Assembly (NCBI RefSeq): GCF_014836715.1
Contig: NZ_JACSQI010000013.1
Span: forward strand, 62,001-126,000
Direction: 5' to 3'
From: Escherichia whittamii
GTDB taxonomy: Bacteria > Pseudomonadota > Gammaproteobacteria > Enterobacterales > Enterobacteriaceae
DNA: 64,000 nucleotides
Shown here: positions 9,019-19,526 of the stretch, piece after piece
Layout: every line of letters begins with the position of its first letter
How positions within the stretch are numbered: position 1 is the stretch's first letter
The notes under the pieces: model-generated
The model's input: only the letters and a program-made list of their open reading frames with translations
What the model was told of the DNA's origin: nothing
The model's database searches: none
Made by a program: the position numbers and the translations under genes

Positions 9019-11049
9019 ATGAAACTTGCCGCCTGTTTTCTGATACTCCTGCCCGGTGTTGCCATTGCTGCCGACTGGACATCTCAGGGATTTCCCATCT
9101 TTGCTGAACAAAGCACAGGAACATTTGTTAGTCACGCGCAGCTGACCAAAGGTACGCGACCGCTAACGCTAAATTTTAACCAACAGTGCTGGCAGCCTGC
9201 AGATGCGATAAAACTCAATCAGATGCTTTCTCTCAAACCTTGCGATAGCACGCCCCCCCAGTGGCGATTGTTCAGAAACGGTGAATATACGCTGCAAATA
9301 GATACCCGCTCCGGCACGCCAACGTTGATGATTTCTCTCCAGAACAACGCCGAACCGGTAGCAAACCAGCTCCGTGAATGCCCGAAATGGGATGGACGAC
9401 CACTTACGCTTGATGTCAGTGCCACCTTCCCGGAAGGTGCGGCAGTCCGGGATTATTACAGCCAGCAAATCACGACGGTGAAAAACGGCCAAATAACATT
9501 ACAACCTGCCGCCACCAGTAACGGCTTACTACTACTGGAACGGGCAGAAACTGACACCTCGGCCCCTTTCGACTGGCATAACGCCACCGTTTACTTTGTG
9601 CTGACAGACCGTTTCGAAAACGGCGATCCCAGCAATGACCAGAGCTACGGTCGTCATAAAGACGGTATGGCGGAAATTGGCACTTTTCACGGCGGCGATT
9701 TACGCGGCCTGACCAACAAACTGGATTATCTCCAGCAGCTGGGCGTCAATGCTTTATGGATCAGCGCCCCGTTTGAGCAAATTCACGGCTGGGTGGGCGG
9801 TGGTACAAAAGGCGATTTCCCGCATTATGCCTACCACGGTTATTACACACAGGACTGGACAAATCTTGATGCAAATATGGGCAACGAAGCCGATCTACGG
9901 GCGCTGGTTGATAGCGCGCACCAGCGCGGTATCCGCATTATTTTTGATGTGGTGATGAACCATACTGGCTATGCCACGCTGGCGGATATGCAGGAGTATC
10001 AGTTTGGTGCGTTATACCTTTCTGGTGATGAGCTGAAAAAAACGCTGGGTGACCGCTGGAACGACTGGAAGCCCGCCGCCGGGCAAACCTGGCATAGTTT
10101 TAACGATTACATCAATTTCAGCGACAAAGCTGGCTGGGATAAATGGTGGGGGAAAAATTGGATCAGAACGGATATCGGCGATTACGACAATCCTGGATTC
10201 GACGATCTCACCATGTCGCTGGCCTTTTTGCCGGATATCAAAACAGAATCCACCACCGCTTCTGGTCTGCCGGTGTTCTATAAAAACAAACTGAATACCC
10301 ACGCCAAAGCCATCGACGGCTATACGCCACGCGATTACTTAACCCACTGGTTAAGCCAATGGGTCCACGACTACGGTATTGATGGTTTTCGGGTCGATAC
10401 CGCTAAACATGTTGAGTTGCCCGCCTGGCAGCAACTGAAAACTCAGGCCAGCGCCGCACTTCACGAATGGAAAAAAGCTAACCCCGAGAAAGCGTTAGAT
10501 GACAAACCTTTCTGGATGACCGGCGAGGCCTGGGGTCACGGAGTAATGCAAAGCGACTACTATCGCCACGGATTCGACGCGATGATTAATTTTGATTATC
10601 AGGAACAGGCGGCGAAAGCGGTCGATTGCCTGGCTCAGATGGATACTACCTGGCAGCAAATGGCAGAGAAATTGCAAGATTTCAACGTGTTGAGCTACCT
10701 ATCCTCACATGATACCCGCTTGTTCCGCGAAGGGGGCGACAAAGCAGCTGAGTTATTGTTACTCGCGCCAGGTGCAGTACAAATCTTTTATGGTGATGAA
10801 TCCTTACGTCCGTTCGGTCCTACCGGTTCTGATCCCCTACAAGGCACACGTTCTGATATGAACTGGCAGGATATCAGCAGTAAATCTGCCGCCAGCGTCG
10901 CACACTGGCAACGCATCAGCCAGTTCCGCGCACGACATCCAGCTATTGGCGCAGGCAAACAAACGGCGATTGCGCTGAAACAGGGGTACGGATTTGTCCG
11001 TGAACATGGCGACGATAAAGTAATGGTCGTCTGGGCGGGGCAACGGTAA
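9019..11049 (+). CDS. malS: Periplasmic alpha-amylase MalS
   Basis: Periplasmic GH13 alpha-amylase that shortens long maltodextrins for the maltose system. The 676 residues comprise a signal peptide (MKLAACFLILLPGVAIAADW), an N-terminal beta-domain with several cysteines, and the (beta/alpha)8 barrel from about residue 190 with GH13 regions DVVMNH, GFRVDTAKH (nucleophile Asp), GEAWGHG (acid/base Glu) and LSSHDT. The frame is open back to an ATG at 8941, but the start at 9019 gives the signal peptide at the N-terminus and the known length. Several residues differ from K-12 in the N-terminal third. Confidence 0.97.
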   Translation: MKLAACFLILLPGVAIAADWTSQGFPIFAEQSTGTFVSHAQLTKGTRPLTLNFNQQCWQPADAIKLNQMLSLKPCDSTPPQWRLFRNGEYTLQIDTRSGTPTLMISLQNNAEPVANQLRECPKWDGRPLTLDVSATFPEGAAVRDYYSQQITTVKNGQITLQPAATSNGLLLLERAETDTSAPFDWHNATVYFVLTDRFENGDPSNDQSYGRHKDGMAEIGTFHGGDLRGLTNKLDYLQQLGVNALWISAPFEQIHGWVGGGTKGDFPHYAYHGYYTQDWTNLDANMGNEADLRALVDSAHQRGIRIIFDVVMNHTGYATLADMQEYQFGALYLSGDELKKTLGDRWNDWKPAAGQTWHSFNDYINFSDKAGWDKWWGKNWIRTDIGDYDNPGFDDLTMSLAFLPDIKTESTTASGLPVFYKNKLNTHAKAIDGYTPRDYLTHWLSQWVHDYGIDGFRVDTAKHVELPAWQQLKTQASAALHEWKKANPEKALDDKPFWMTGEAWGHGVMQSDYYRHGFDAMINFDYQEQAAKAVDCLAQMDTTWQQMAEKLQDFNVLSYLSSHDTRLFREGGDKAAELLLLAPGAVQIFYGDESLRPFGPTGSDPLQGTRSDMNWQDISSKSAASVAHWQRISQFRARHPAIGAGKQTAIALKQGYGFVREHGDDKVMVVWAGQR

Positions 11050-11055
11050 TTTTTC

Positions 11056-11088
11056 TGGCTTCCCGTGCGGCAGTACGTCGGGAAGCCA
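11056..11088 (+). terminator. Stem-loop after malS
   Basis: TGGCTTCCCG (11056-11065) pairs perfectly with CGGGAAGCCA (11079-11088). There is no T-run directly after it, so termination strength is uncertain. The rest of the gap to avtA (11089-11223) shows no gene. Confidence 0.55.
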
Positions 11089-11223
11089 CCCAGCCTAAAA
11101 TACCAACCTAATCGAAAACTACAGCATAAAGTGTCAATCCACCGTCCGCAGCGTGATTTGCACCCTGGCAAATGTAGCGTTATTGTTACCTTCCTTGCTA
11201 CAGAGTTCGACAGATATCCCGCT

Positions 11224-12477
11224 ATGACATTCTCCCTTTTTGGTGACAAATTTACCCGCCACTCCGGCATTACGCTGCTGATGGAAGATCTGAATGACGG
11301 TTTACGCACCCCCGGCGCGATTATGCTTGGCGGTGGCAATCCGGCGCAGATCCCGGAAATGCAGGACTATTTCCAGACGCTGCTATCCGACATGCTGGAA
11401 AGTGGCAAAGCCACTGATGCGCTGTGCAATTACGATGGGCCACAGGGGAAAACGGAGCTGCTGTCTCTGCTTGCCGGTATGTTACGCGAGAAACTGGGTT
11501 GGGATATCGAACCACAGAATATTGCACTAACAAATGGTAGCCAGAGCGCCTTTTTCTACTTATTTAACCTGTTTGCCGGACGCCGTGCCGATGGCCGGGT
11601 CAAAAAAGTATTGTTCCCGCTGGCACCGGAATATATTGGCTACGCGGATGCCGGGCTGGAAGAGGATCTGTTTGTCTCTACGCGCCCGAATATCGAACTA
11701 CTGCCAGAGGGCCAGTTTAAATATCACGTCGATTTCGAACATCTGCACATTGGCGAAGAGACGGGGATGATTTGTGTCTCGCGACCGACGAACCCAACAG
11801 GTAATGTGATAACCGATGAAGAGTTGCTGAAGCTGGATGCGCTGGCGAATCAGCACGGGATCCCGCTGGTGATTGATAACGCCTATGGCGTCCCTTTCCC
11901 GGGCATCATCTTCAGCGAAGCGCGCCCGCTGTGGAATCCGAATATCGTGCTGTGCATGAGCCTTTCCAAGCTAGGTCTACCTGGTTCGCGCTGCGGCATT
12001 ATCATCGCCAATGAAAAAATCATCACCGCCATCACTAATATGAACGGCATTATCAGCCTCGCGCCTGGCGGCATTGGTCCGGCGATGATGTGTGAAATGA
12101 TAAAGCGTAACGATCTGCTGCGCCTGTCAGAAACGGTCATCAAGCCGTTCTATTACCAGCGTGTTCAGGAAACTATCGCCATCATTCGCCGCTATTTACC
12201 GGAAGATCGCTGCCTTATTCATAAACCAGAAGGGGCAATATTCCTCTGGTTATGGTTTAAGGATTTGCCGATTACCACCGAGCAACTCTACCAGCGCCTG
12301 AAAGCACGCGGCGTGCTGATGGTGCCGGGCCACAACTTCTTCCCGGGGCTGGATAAACCGTGGCCGCATACACATCAATGTATGCGCATGAACTACGTGC
12401 CGGATCCGGAGAAAATTGAGGCGGGCGTGAAGATTCTGGCAGAAGAGATTGAAAACGCCTGGGCTGAAAGCCATTAA
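11224..12477 (+). CDS. avtA: Valine--pyruvate aminotransferase AvtA
   Basis: PLP-dependent transaminase C that interconverts valine/2-oxoisovalerate and alanine/pyruvate in the cytoplasm. The 417 residues form a fold-type I aminotransferase: VSRPTNPTGNV, VIDNAYGVPFP, and the Schiff-base lysine in MSLSKLGLPGSRCG (Lys249). The frame is open upstream to 11065, but the start at 11224 gives the family length and the N-terminus MTFSLFGDKF. It is monocistronic here, flanked by the malS hairpin and a REP cluster. Confidence 0.97.
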   Translation: MTFSLFGDKFTRHSGITLLMEDLNDGLRTPGAIMLGGGNPAQIPEMQDYFQTLLSDMLESGKATDALCNYDGPQGKTELLSLLAGMLREKLGWDIEPQNIALTNGSQSAFFYLFNLFAGRRADGRVKKVLFPLAPEYIGYADAGLEEDLFVSTRPNIELLPEGQFKYHVDFEHLHIGEETGMICVSRPTNPTGNVITDEELLKLDALANQHGIPLVIDNAYGVPFPGIIFSEARPLWNPNIVLCMSLSKLGLPGSRCGIIIANEKIITAITNMNGIISLAPGGIGPAMMCEMIKRNDLLRLSETVIKPFYYQRVQETIAIIRRYLPEDRCLIHKPEGAIFLWLWFKDLPITTEQLYQRLKARGVLMVPGHNFFPGLDKPWPHTHQCMRMNYVPDPEKIEAGVKILAEEIENAWAESH

Positions 12478-12482
12478 AAATA

Positions 12483-12582
<100 letters not shown>

Positions 12583-12619
12583 AAACAAAGCGCACTGTGT
12601 CAACAAACTGAATAGCATC

Positions 12620-13093
12620 TCAAACAGGCTGCTGCTGTAACCGTTGACGCTGGATTTTTTCGACATCCATACACTGCAACGCCTTTGTCGGGCAGGCTTC
12701 AACACAGGCCGGTCCCGTCGCCCGATGCCAGCACAGATCGCACTTAATTGCCCTCGCCTTTGTGCGCGCCGAAACCACCTCCATCGCGCCAAACGGGCAA
12801 GCCACCATGCAGCTTTTACAGCCAATACAATGTGATTGTTCAACGAAGATATGCCCATGTTCGCGGCGAATCGCCTCCACAGGGCAGACATTCGCACACG
12901 GCGCATCTTCACACTGATGACAGGCAACTACCGTCGTCCAGGTATGGTCTTTGATGACACGAATTCGCGAAATAAACTCGCCCGGCGACAACGCAGCGCA
13001 ATCCTGATTTTCCTGATGCGACACCGCGCAAGCCACTTCACAGGTACGGCAACCGATACATTTCGTCGCATCCGCAATAATAAACCGGTTCAT
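12620..13093 (-). CDS. ysaA: YsaA, 4Fe-4S ferredoxin-like electron carrier
   Basis: A small cytoplasmic iron-sulfur protein of 157 residues, resembling the electron-transfer subunits HydN/DmsB. Four ferredoxin motifs are visible: CIGCRTCEVAC, CHQCEDAPCANVCP, CIGCKSCMVACP and CDLCWHRATGPACVEACP, so up to four clusters could be bound. The partner is unknown. The frame extends 6 nt upstream through a GTG, but the ATG at 13093 has AGGAG at good spacing. It lies between avtA and yiaJ, as in K-12. Confidence 0.93.
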   Translation of the reverse strand: MNRFIIADATKCIGCRTCEVACAVSHQENQDCAALSPGEFISRIRVIKDHTWTTVVACHQCEDAPCANVCPVEAIRREHGHIFVEQSHCIGCKSCMVACPFGAMEVVSARTKARAIKCDLCWHRATGPACVEACPTKALQCMDVEKIQRQRLQQQPV

Positions 13094-13194
13094 GATCACT
13101 CCTTTGCACTAAAACAGCAGAGTGCCAGAGAGCGCCCCCCTACTGCTTTGATCCAACGAAGGATATGTTAAAGTTTTGTCACCTGTCTAAAGCG

Positions 13195-14028
13195 TTATGT
13201 GATCGCGCCCTGGTCGTCCCTGACAGTAAATCCCAGTTCATTAGAGATAGCCCGAGCGGTTTCACGCAGTGGTTTCAGAAGATTCTTCTCCCCCACCTGT
13301 TTCAACCGTGATGTCGAAAGCGAAATCGACACGGCATACGACACCCGTCGATGAATATCAAATACTGGAACAGCAATACAGGAGACGCCGAGCTCATTTT
13401 CTTCTCTGTCCATCGCGACTCCGCTTTCACGAATGTGCGCCAGTTCGTCGAACATCGCGGGTAACTCGGTAATGGTGTTGCGGGTTAACGGCTGGATTTC
13501 ATTCTGATGGCTTTCCCAGTACGACTTCACGTAGTCCGGGTGACCAAATGCCATGTAGATTTTGCCCATCGCCGAACAGTAGAGCGGCATATGCTGGCCA
13601 ATATAGGCGCGGGTACGCAGCATTCCGGTGGTGGGCTCGAGTTTATAAATCAAAATAGCGTGATCATCTTCGCGGCTGGAGAAGTTAATGGTTTCACCGG
13701 TGGCAATGTTCAGCGTCTCAAGATGCGGCGCAGCAATATGAATAATATTCAGCGAAGACAGCGCCTTCTGACCGACGGCAATAAATTTAGTGGTCAGGCG
13801 GTAACTCCCTGCGGCGGGCGCGGTAGTCACATAGCCACAGGATTGTAATCCCTGCAATAAACGATGGACGGTACTCTTATTTAAACCTGCCAGCTCCGAA
13901 AGATACGCCAGCGGGCAACCGTTTGGATAGTTGCTCAAAATCTCAATCAGCATCAACCCACGAAACAGGCTCTGACTTCCAGCTGGGCGCTCTTTTTCCT
14001 GCGCCAACTCGTGCTCTTTTTTTCCCAT
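13195..14028 (-). CDS. yiaJ: IclR-family repressor YiaJ (PlaR)
   Basis: Repressor of the divergent yiaK-sgb operon. The 277 residues have an N-terminal winged helix-turn-helix (SLFRGLMLIEILSNYPNGCPLAYLSELAGLNKSTVHRLLQGLQSCGYV) and a C-terminal IclR effector domain (LIYKLEPTTGMLRTRAYIGQHMPLYCSAMGKIYMAF and ELGVSCIAVPVFD). The start used here (MGKKEHEL, with GGGGAAG upstream) is about five residues shorter than the annotated K-12 protein as I recall it; no upstream in-frame ATG is available. Confidence 0.94.
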   Translation of the reverse strand: MGKKEHELAQEKERPAGSQSLFRGLMLIEILSNYPNGCPLAYLSELAGLNKSTVHRLLQGLQSCGYVTTAPAAGSYRLTTKFIAVGQKALSSLNIIHIAAPHLETLNIATGETINFSSREDDHAILIYKLEPTTGMLRTRAYIGQHMPLYCSAMGKIYMAFGHPDYVKSYWESHQNEIQPLTRNTITELPAMFDELAHIRESGVAMDREENELGVSCIAVPVFDIHRRVSYAVSISLSTSRLKQVGEKNLLKPLRETARAISNELGFTVRDDQGAIT

Positions 14029-14244
14029 CGCTTTCTTCCCCTTTTTATCGCGCCATGATGGTAACGCAAAGTGTGTCGCAGTTCACGATCTCGACAGATA
14101 ATTTATAACCATTTGATTTATATGTTTTTTGAAAATCATGGTGCGGATTGCTTTGTTAAAAAGCGATCGATATATTTGAAATCAAATTTCGCATAGTGGA
14201 ATTTTAAGCTAAAAAAGCGATCAACAAACACAAGGAAGACAGGG
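14029..14244. promoter_or_regulatory. yiaJ / yiaK divergent control region
   Basis: A 216-bp non-coding region holding the start signals of both yiaJ and the yiaK operon. Candidate operators are the palindrome GAAATCAAATTTC (14178-14190) and a direct repeat AAAAAGCGATC at 14158-14168 and 14212-14222. AAGGAAG at about 14231 is a ribosome site for yiaK. Assignment of these to YiaJ is inference. Confidence 0.5.
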
Positions 14245-15243
14245 ATGAAAGTGACATTTGAGCAGTTAAAAGCAGCCTTTAATCGGGTACTAGTTTCACG
14301 TGGCGTTGACAACGAAACGGCTGATGCCTGCGCTGAGATGTTCGCCCGTACCACCGAGTCCGGCGTTTATTCTCACGGCGTTAACCGTTTCCCACGCTTC
14401 ATTCAGCAACTGGATAATGGCGATATCATTCCTGACGCCCAACCAAAACGCGTGACCAGCCTCGGCGCAATTGAGCAGTGGGACGCCCAGCGTTCGATCG
14501 GTAACCTGACGGCGAAAAAGATGATGGATCGTGCCATTGAACTGGCGGCAAATCATGGGATTGGCCTGGTGGCGTTACGTAATGCCAACCACTGGATGCG
14601 CGGCGGCAGCTATGGCTGGCAGGCGGCGGAGAAAGGCTACATTGGCATCTGCTGGACCAACTCCATCGCAGTGATGCCGCCGTGGGGTGCAAAAGAGTGT
14701 CGTATCGGCACCAATCCGCTGATCGTCGCGATTCCTTCCTCACCTATTACGATGGTCGATATGTCGATGTCGATGTTCTCCTACGGCATGTTAGAAGTAA
14801 ACCGCCTGGCGGGTCGCGAGCTGCCTGTAGACGGTGGCTTCGACGATGAAGGCAACCTGACCAAAGAGCCGGGCGTCATCGAGAAAAACCGCCGCATTTT
14901 GCCAATGGGTTACTGGAAAGGTTCCGGCATGTCGATTGTGCTGGATATGATCGCCACTCTCCTTTCTGATGGCGCATCGGTTGCAGAAGTCACCCAGGAT
15001 AACAGCGACGAATACGGCGTTTCGCAAATCTTTATCGCCATTGAAGTAGACAAACTGATCGAAGGCACCACCCGCGACGCCAAGCTACAACGCATCATGG
15101 ATTACGTTACCAGTGCCGAGCGCGCTGACGAAAATCAGGCCATTCGTTTACCCGGCCACGAATTTACTACCCTGCTGGCTGAAAATCGTCGTAACGGCAT
15201 CACCGTTGATGACAGCGTATGGGCAAAAATTCAGGCGTTATAA
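14245..15243 (+). CDS. yiaK: 2,3-diketo-L-gulonate reductase YiaK (DlgD)
   Basis: NADH-dependent reductase of the malate/L-lactate dehydrogenase (Ldh2) family converting 2,3-diketo-L-gulonate to 3-keto-L-gulonate. The 332-residue length equals K-12. Catalytic His44 is present in [15 protein letters not shown], and the cofactor region [22 protein letters not shown] is intact. It is first in the yia operon, 11 nt before yiaL. Product and position indicate that the transported diketogulonate enters catabolism here. Confidence 0.97.
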   Translation: MKVTFEQLKAAFNRVLVSRGVDNETADACAEMFARTTESGVYSHGVNRFPRFIQQLDNGDIIPDAQPKRVTSLGAIEQWDAQRSIGNLTAKKMMDRAIELAANHGIGLVALRNANHWMRGGSYGWQAAEKGYIGICWTNSIAVMPPWGAKECRIGTNPLIVAIPSSPITMVDMSMSMFSYGMLEVNRLAGRELPVDGGFDDEGNLTKEPGVIEKNRRILPMGYWKGSGMSIVLDMIATLLSDGASVAEVTQDNSDEYGVSQIFIAIEVDKLIEGTTRDAKLQRIMDYVTSAERADENQAIRLPGHEFTTLLAENRRNGITVDDSVWAKIQAL

Positions 15244-15251
15244 GGAGATAA

Positions 15252-15719
<468 letters not shown>

Positions 15720-15741
15720 AAAGTTATTACTGGAGCACAAA

Positions 15742-16662
15742 ATGAAAGCGAATAATGCCGGTTATATTATCGGTGCGTATCCCTGTGCACCTTCTTTTCA
15801 TCAAAGAAGTGAAGAGGAAGAGAAGGAATTCTGGCGACAATTATCTGATACACCCGATATTTTCGGGCTGGAACAACCCTGCCTGGAAAACTTCCACCCG
15901 CTGGGCGACCAATGGTTGCTCCGTCATACGCCAGAGAGCTGGAAATTTGTCGTCACCGCTGTGATGGAAACCATGCGCCGCCGCAACGAAAACCACGGTT
16001 TTGGCCTCGCCTCCAGCGATGAAGAGCAACGTCAAGCCTGCGTGGCGTACTATCGCCACTTGTTAAATAAAATAAACTCATTGCCGGCAAATAAAGTACT
16101 CGCACTGGAGATCCAGGCTGCACCATTAGCAACGAATCCCAATGTTATGCAAGCGACAGACGCTTTTGCCCGCTCATTGAAAGAAATCGCCAGCTGGGAC
16201 TGGCCGTGCAAACTGGTGCTGGAACACTGCGATGCCATGACGTCTTCAGCACCCCGCAAAGGTTTTCTGCCTTTAGAAAATGCCCTGCAGGTCATTGCCG
16301 ATTATGACGTCAGCATCTGTATCAACTGGGCGCGCTCCGCTATTGAAGGGCGCAATACAACGCTGCCGCTGACGCACACCCAAATGGCGAAACAGGCCGG
16401 AAAACTCGGCGCACTGATGTTCTCTGGTACGACGTTAAACGGAACATACGGCGAATGGCAGGATTTGCACGCACCGTTTGCTCCATTCTGTGCGGAAAGC
16501 CTGATGACCACAGAGCATGTTCGCGAGTTATTTAATGCAGCAAAACCGTCAACATTGCATTTTTCTGGCATCAAGCTGCTAGAAATAAATGCGACGTCTG
16601 ATGTGCAACATCGAATCGAAATATTACGCAACGGCATTCACTCTCTGAATGAATCTCGTTAA
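15742..16662 (+). CDS. DUF4862-like protein inserted in the yia operon
   Basis: A 306-residue protein not present between yiaL and yiaM in K-12 as I know that operon. I believe it belongs to DUF4862 (PF16154); this is recognition from memory. The pattern suggests a TIM barrel of the sugar isomerase/epimerase kind: strands [45 protein letters not shown] and STLHFSGIK carry conserved-looking Glu, His, Asp and Arg positions. There is no signal peptide. ATG at 15742 follows GGAG and lies 22 nt after yiaL. A reported Klebsiella yia operon also has an uncharacterised ORF ('X1') at this point, possibly the same family. A role on diketogulonate or a related keto-sugar is inferred. Confidence 0.8.
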   Translation: MKANNAGYIIGAYPCAPSFHQRSEEEEKEFWRQLSDTPDIFGLEQPCLENFHPLGDQWLLRHTPESWKFVVTAVMETMRRRNENHGFGLASSDEEQRQACVAYYRHLLNKINSLPANKVLALEIQAAPLATNPNVMQATDAFARSLKEIASWDWPCKLVLEHCDAMTSSAPRKGFLPLENALQVIADYDVSICINWARSAIEGRNTTLPLTHTQMAKQAGKLGALMFSGTTLNGTYGEWQDLHAPFAPFCAESLMTTEHVRELFNAAKPSTLHFSGIKLLEINATSDVQHRIEILRNGIHSLNESR

Positions 16663-16776
16663 TCCGTTTCACTTAAATAGCACACTGAATGTCTTATTAG
16701 TCGCTTTCCAATAAATATTACGAATACCAACAACATCAATTAATGAAAACATATGGCATAACAAGAAGGACTCGTT

Positions 16777-17244
16777 ATGAAACGGATACTCGAAGGCATT
16801 CTTGCGGTCATCATCGCAATACTGTCTTGTATTATTTTTATTAATATAATTCTTCGATATGGATTCCACACAAGTATATTATCGATTGATGAATTATCTC
16901 GCCTTTTATTTGTCTGGTTAACCTTTATTGGCGCTATTGTTGCTTATATGGACAACAGTCATGTACAGGTCACTTTTATAGTCGAAAAACTATCCCCCAC
17001 CAACCAACAACGCGTCTCGTTTCTAACGCATACGCTTATTTTATTGCTGTGTCTGGGCCTGGCCTGGGGGGCAATAGAAAAAACAGCGCAGGACTGGAGC
17101 AACTTATCCCCCATTCTCGGTGTACCCGTTGGTTTAATGTACGCCGCCGCTATCCCCACCAGCCTGATTATCGCAATGCTGGAATTGCGTCATTTATATC
17201 GGCAGTTAACAAGTGCCCCCAGCCGAAACCAACAAGGAGCCTGA
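16777..17244 (+). CDS. yiaM: TRAP transporter small membrane subunit YiaM
   Basis: DctQ-type small permease subunit of the YiaMNO tripartite transporter for 2,3-diketo-L-gulonate. The 155-residue protein shows four hydrophobic segments ([68 protein letters not shown]). It lies 114 bp after the DUF4862-like gene, an AT-rich gap with no other gene, and abuts yiaN by 2 nt. It is clearly more divergent from K-12 than yiaK or yiaN. Confidence 0.95.
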   Translation: MKRILEGILAVIIAILSCIIFINIILRYGFHTSILSIDELSRLLFVWLTFIGAIVAYMDNSHVQVTFIVEKLSPTNQQRVSFLTHTLILLLCLGLAWGAIEKTAQDWSNLSPILGVPVGLMYAAAIPTSLIIAMLELRHLYRQLTSAPSRNQQGA

Positions 17245-17246
17245 CG

Positions 17247-18524
17247 ATGACAATCCTTATATTTATTGTCAGCTTGTTAGGAGCTATCGCCCTTGGCGTT
17301 CCCATCGCCTGGGCATTATTACTGTGCGGCATCTCATTGATGTTCTGGATGGATATCTTTGATGTGCAAATTCTGGCGCAAACGCTGGTCAACGGTGCAG
17401 ACAGTTTCTCCCTGCTGGCGATCCCCTTCTTTGTGCTGGCGGGTGAGATCATGAACGCGGGCGGCCTGTCGCAACGTATTGTCGATTTACCGATGAAACT
17501 GGTGGGCCACAGACCTGGCGGTCTGGGTTACGTTGGCGTGCTGGCGGCAATGATCATGGCAAGCCTTTCCGGTTCTGCGGTTGCTGATACCGCAGCCGTC
17601 GCGGCGCTGCTGGTGCCGATGATGCGTCAGGCCAACTATCCGGTAAACCGCGCCGCCGGGCTTATCGGTTCTGGCGGTATTATTGCGGCCATTATCCCTC
17701 CCTCTATTCCACTCATTATCTTCGGCGTCTCCAGCGGGCTCTCCATCAGTAAACTGTTTATGGCGGGTATTGCGCCGGGCATCATGATGGGCGTCACGCT
17801 GATGGTTACCTGGTGGTGGCAGGCGAAACGACTGAATTTGCCTTGTCAGCCGAAAGCCTCACTGCGGGAAGTATGGCAATCCTTAGTTTCCGGTATTTGG
17901 GCGCTCTTTTTACCGATAATTATTATTGGCGGTTTCCGTTCGGGGTTATTCACACCCACCGAAGCAGGCGCGGTTGCCGCCTTCTATGCCCTGTTCGTCT
18001 CGGTGGTGGTCTATCGCGAAATGACCTTCTCCACGCTTTATCATGTCCTGATCAACGCGGCGAAAACCACTTCCGTAGTCATGTTCCTGGTGGCCTCTGC
18101 TGCGGTATCTGCATGGCTTATTACTATCGCCGAATTACCCATGATGGTATCGGAGCTATTACAACCGTTGGTTGATTCACCTCGCTTATTATTCATCGTC
18201 ATTATGCTCGCTATTATGGTGATCAGTACGGTAATGGACTTAACGCCCACCGTATTAATTCTTACACCAGTATTAATGCCCTTGGTGAAAGAAGCGGGAA
18301 TAGATCCGGTCTATTTCGGCATCATGTTTATTATCAACTGTTCAATATCACTGATTACGCCTCCGGTGGGTAACGTTCTTAACGTGATATGCGGCGTGGC
18401 GAAACTTAAATTTGACGATGCGGTAAAAGGCGTTGCGCCTTACGTCATGGTTTTATTCATGTTGTTAGCATTATTTATTTTTATACCGGAGCTGATTACC
18501 GCTCCTCTTAAATGGATGAGTTAA
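17247..18524 (+). CDS. yiaN: TRAP transporter large membrane subunit YiaN
   Basis: DctM-type large permease subunit, the ion-coupled translocation channel of YiaMNO. The 425 residues contain about 11-12 membrane segments with DctM features: SFSLLAIPFFVLAGEIMNAGGLSQRIVDL, SLSGSAVADTAAVAALLVPMM, IIPPSIPLIIFG and a C-terminal LITPPVGNVLNVICGVAK. The frame is open upstream inside yiaM; ATG at 17247, with AAGGAG upstream, gives the K-12 length. Confidence 0.97.
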   Translation: MTILIFIVSLLGAIALGVPIAWALLLCGISLMFWMDIFDVQILAQTLVNGADSFSLLAIPFFVLAGEIMNAGGLSQRIVDLPMKLVGHRPGGLGYVGVLAAMIMASLSGSAVADTAAVAALLVPMMRQANYPVNRAAGLIGSGGIIAAIIPPSIPLIIFGVSSGLSISKLFMAGIAPGIMMGVTLMVTWWWQAKRLNLPCQPKASLREVWQSLVSGIWALFLPIIIIGGFRSGLFTPTEAGAVAAFYALFVSVVVYREMTFSTLYHVLINAAKTTSVVMFLVASAAVSAWLITIAELPMMVSELLQPLVDSPRLLFIVIMLAIMVISTVMDLTPTVLILTPVLMPLVKEAGIDPVYFGIMFIINCSISLITPPVGNVLNVICGVAKLKFDDAVKGVAPYVMVLFMLLALFIFIPELITAPLKWMS

Positions 18525-18536
18525 AAGGAAATCATA

Positions 18537-19523
18537 ATGAAATTACGTTCTGTAACCTACGCATTATTAATTGCCGGAGTGGCGGCATTCAGCACGTCAT
18601 CAATGGCGGCACAATCATTACGTTTCGGTTATGAAACATCACAAACCGATTCACAACATATTGCGGCCAAAAAATTCAATGAATTATTGCAGGAAAAAAC
18701 CAAAGGCGAACTGAAATTAAAACTGTTCCCGGACAGCACCCTCGGCAATGCGCAGGCGATGATTAGCGGCGTGCGTGGCGGCACTATTGATATGGAGATG
18801 TCCGGTTCGAATAACTTTGCCGGATTATCACCAGTGATGAACTTGCTCGACGTCCCTTTCCTGTTCCGCGATACCGCCCATGCGCATAAAACGCTCGACG
18901 GCAAAGTCGGTGATGACCTGAAAGTCTCCCTTGAAGATAAAGGGCTGAAAGTACTGGCTTACTGGGAAAACGGCTGGCGAGATGTTACCAACTCGCGCGC
19001 ACCGGTTAAAACGCCTGCCGACCTGAAAGGCCTGAAAATTCGCACTAACAATAGCCCGATGAATATCGCCGCATTCAAAGTCTTTGGCGCTAACCCGATC
19101 CCGATGCCGTTTGCCGAAGTCTATACCGGGCTGGAAACCCGTACCATCGACGCCCAGGAACATCCCATTAACGTCGTCTGGTCGGCAAAATTCTATGAAG
19201 TGCAGAAGTACCTTTCTCTGACCCATCACGCCTATTCCCCGCTTCTGGTGGTGATCAACAAAGCGAAATTTGATGGCTTAACTCCGGAGTTCCAGCAAGC
19301 GCTAATTTCATCTGCACAAGAAGCGGGTAACTACCAGCGCAAACTGGTTGCCAAAGATCAGCAAAAAATCATCGACGGCATGAAAGAAGCAGGCGTGGAA
19401 GTGATTACCGATCTGGACCGCAAAGCCTTTAGCGACGCACTGGGTACTCAAGTCCGCGACATGTTTGTTAAAGATGTTCCGCAGGGCGCCGAACTGCTGA
19501 AAGCCGTGGATGAGGTGCAATAA
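18537..19523 (+). CDS. yiaO: TRAP periplasmic binding protein YiaO
   Basis: DctP-family solute receptor for 2,3-diketo-L-gulonate. The 328-residue product has a signal peptide (MKLRSVTYALLIAGVAAFSTSSMAAQ). The DctP core includes GGTIDMEMSGSNNFAGLSPVMNLLDVPFLFRD, LAYWENGWRDVTNSRAPVKTPADLKGLKIRTNNSPMN, including the family arginine, and EHPINVVWSAKFYEVQKYLSLTHH. Length equals K-12. It is followed 3 nt later by lyxK. Confidence 0.97.
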   Translation: MKLRSVTYALLIAGVAAFSTSSMAAQSLRFGYETSQTDSQHIAAKKFNELLQEKTKGELKLKLFPDSTLGNAQAMISGVRGGTIDMEMSGSNNFAGLSPVMNLLDVPFLFRDTAHAHKTLDGKVGDDLKVSLEDKGLKVLAYWENGWRDVTNSRAPVKTPADLKGLKIRTNNSPMNIAAFKVFGANPIPMPFAEVYTGLETRTIDAQEHPINVVWSAKFYEVQKYLSLTHHAYSPLLVVINKAKFDGLTPEFQQALISSAQEAGNYQRKLVAKDQQKIIDGMKEAGVEVITDLDRKAFSDALGTQVRDMFVKDVPQGAELLKAVDEVQ

Positions 19524-19526
19524 ACC

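Noticed and set aside
10788-11339. 183-codon minus frame across malS end and avtA leader
   Set aside because: Overlaps malS and the avtA start antisense; no ribosome site and no homology that I recognise.
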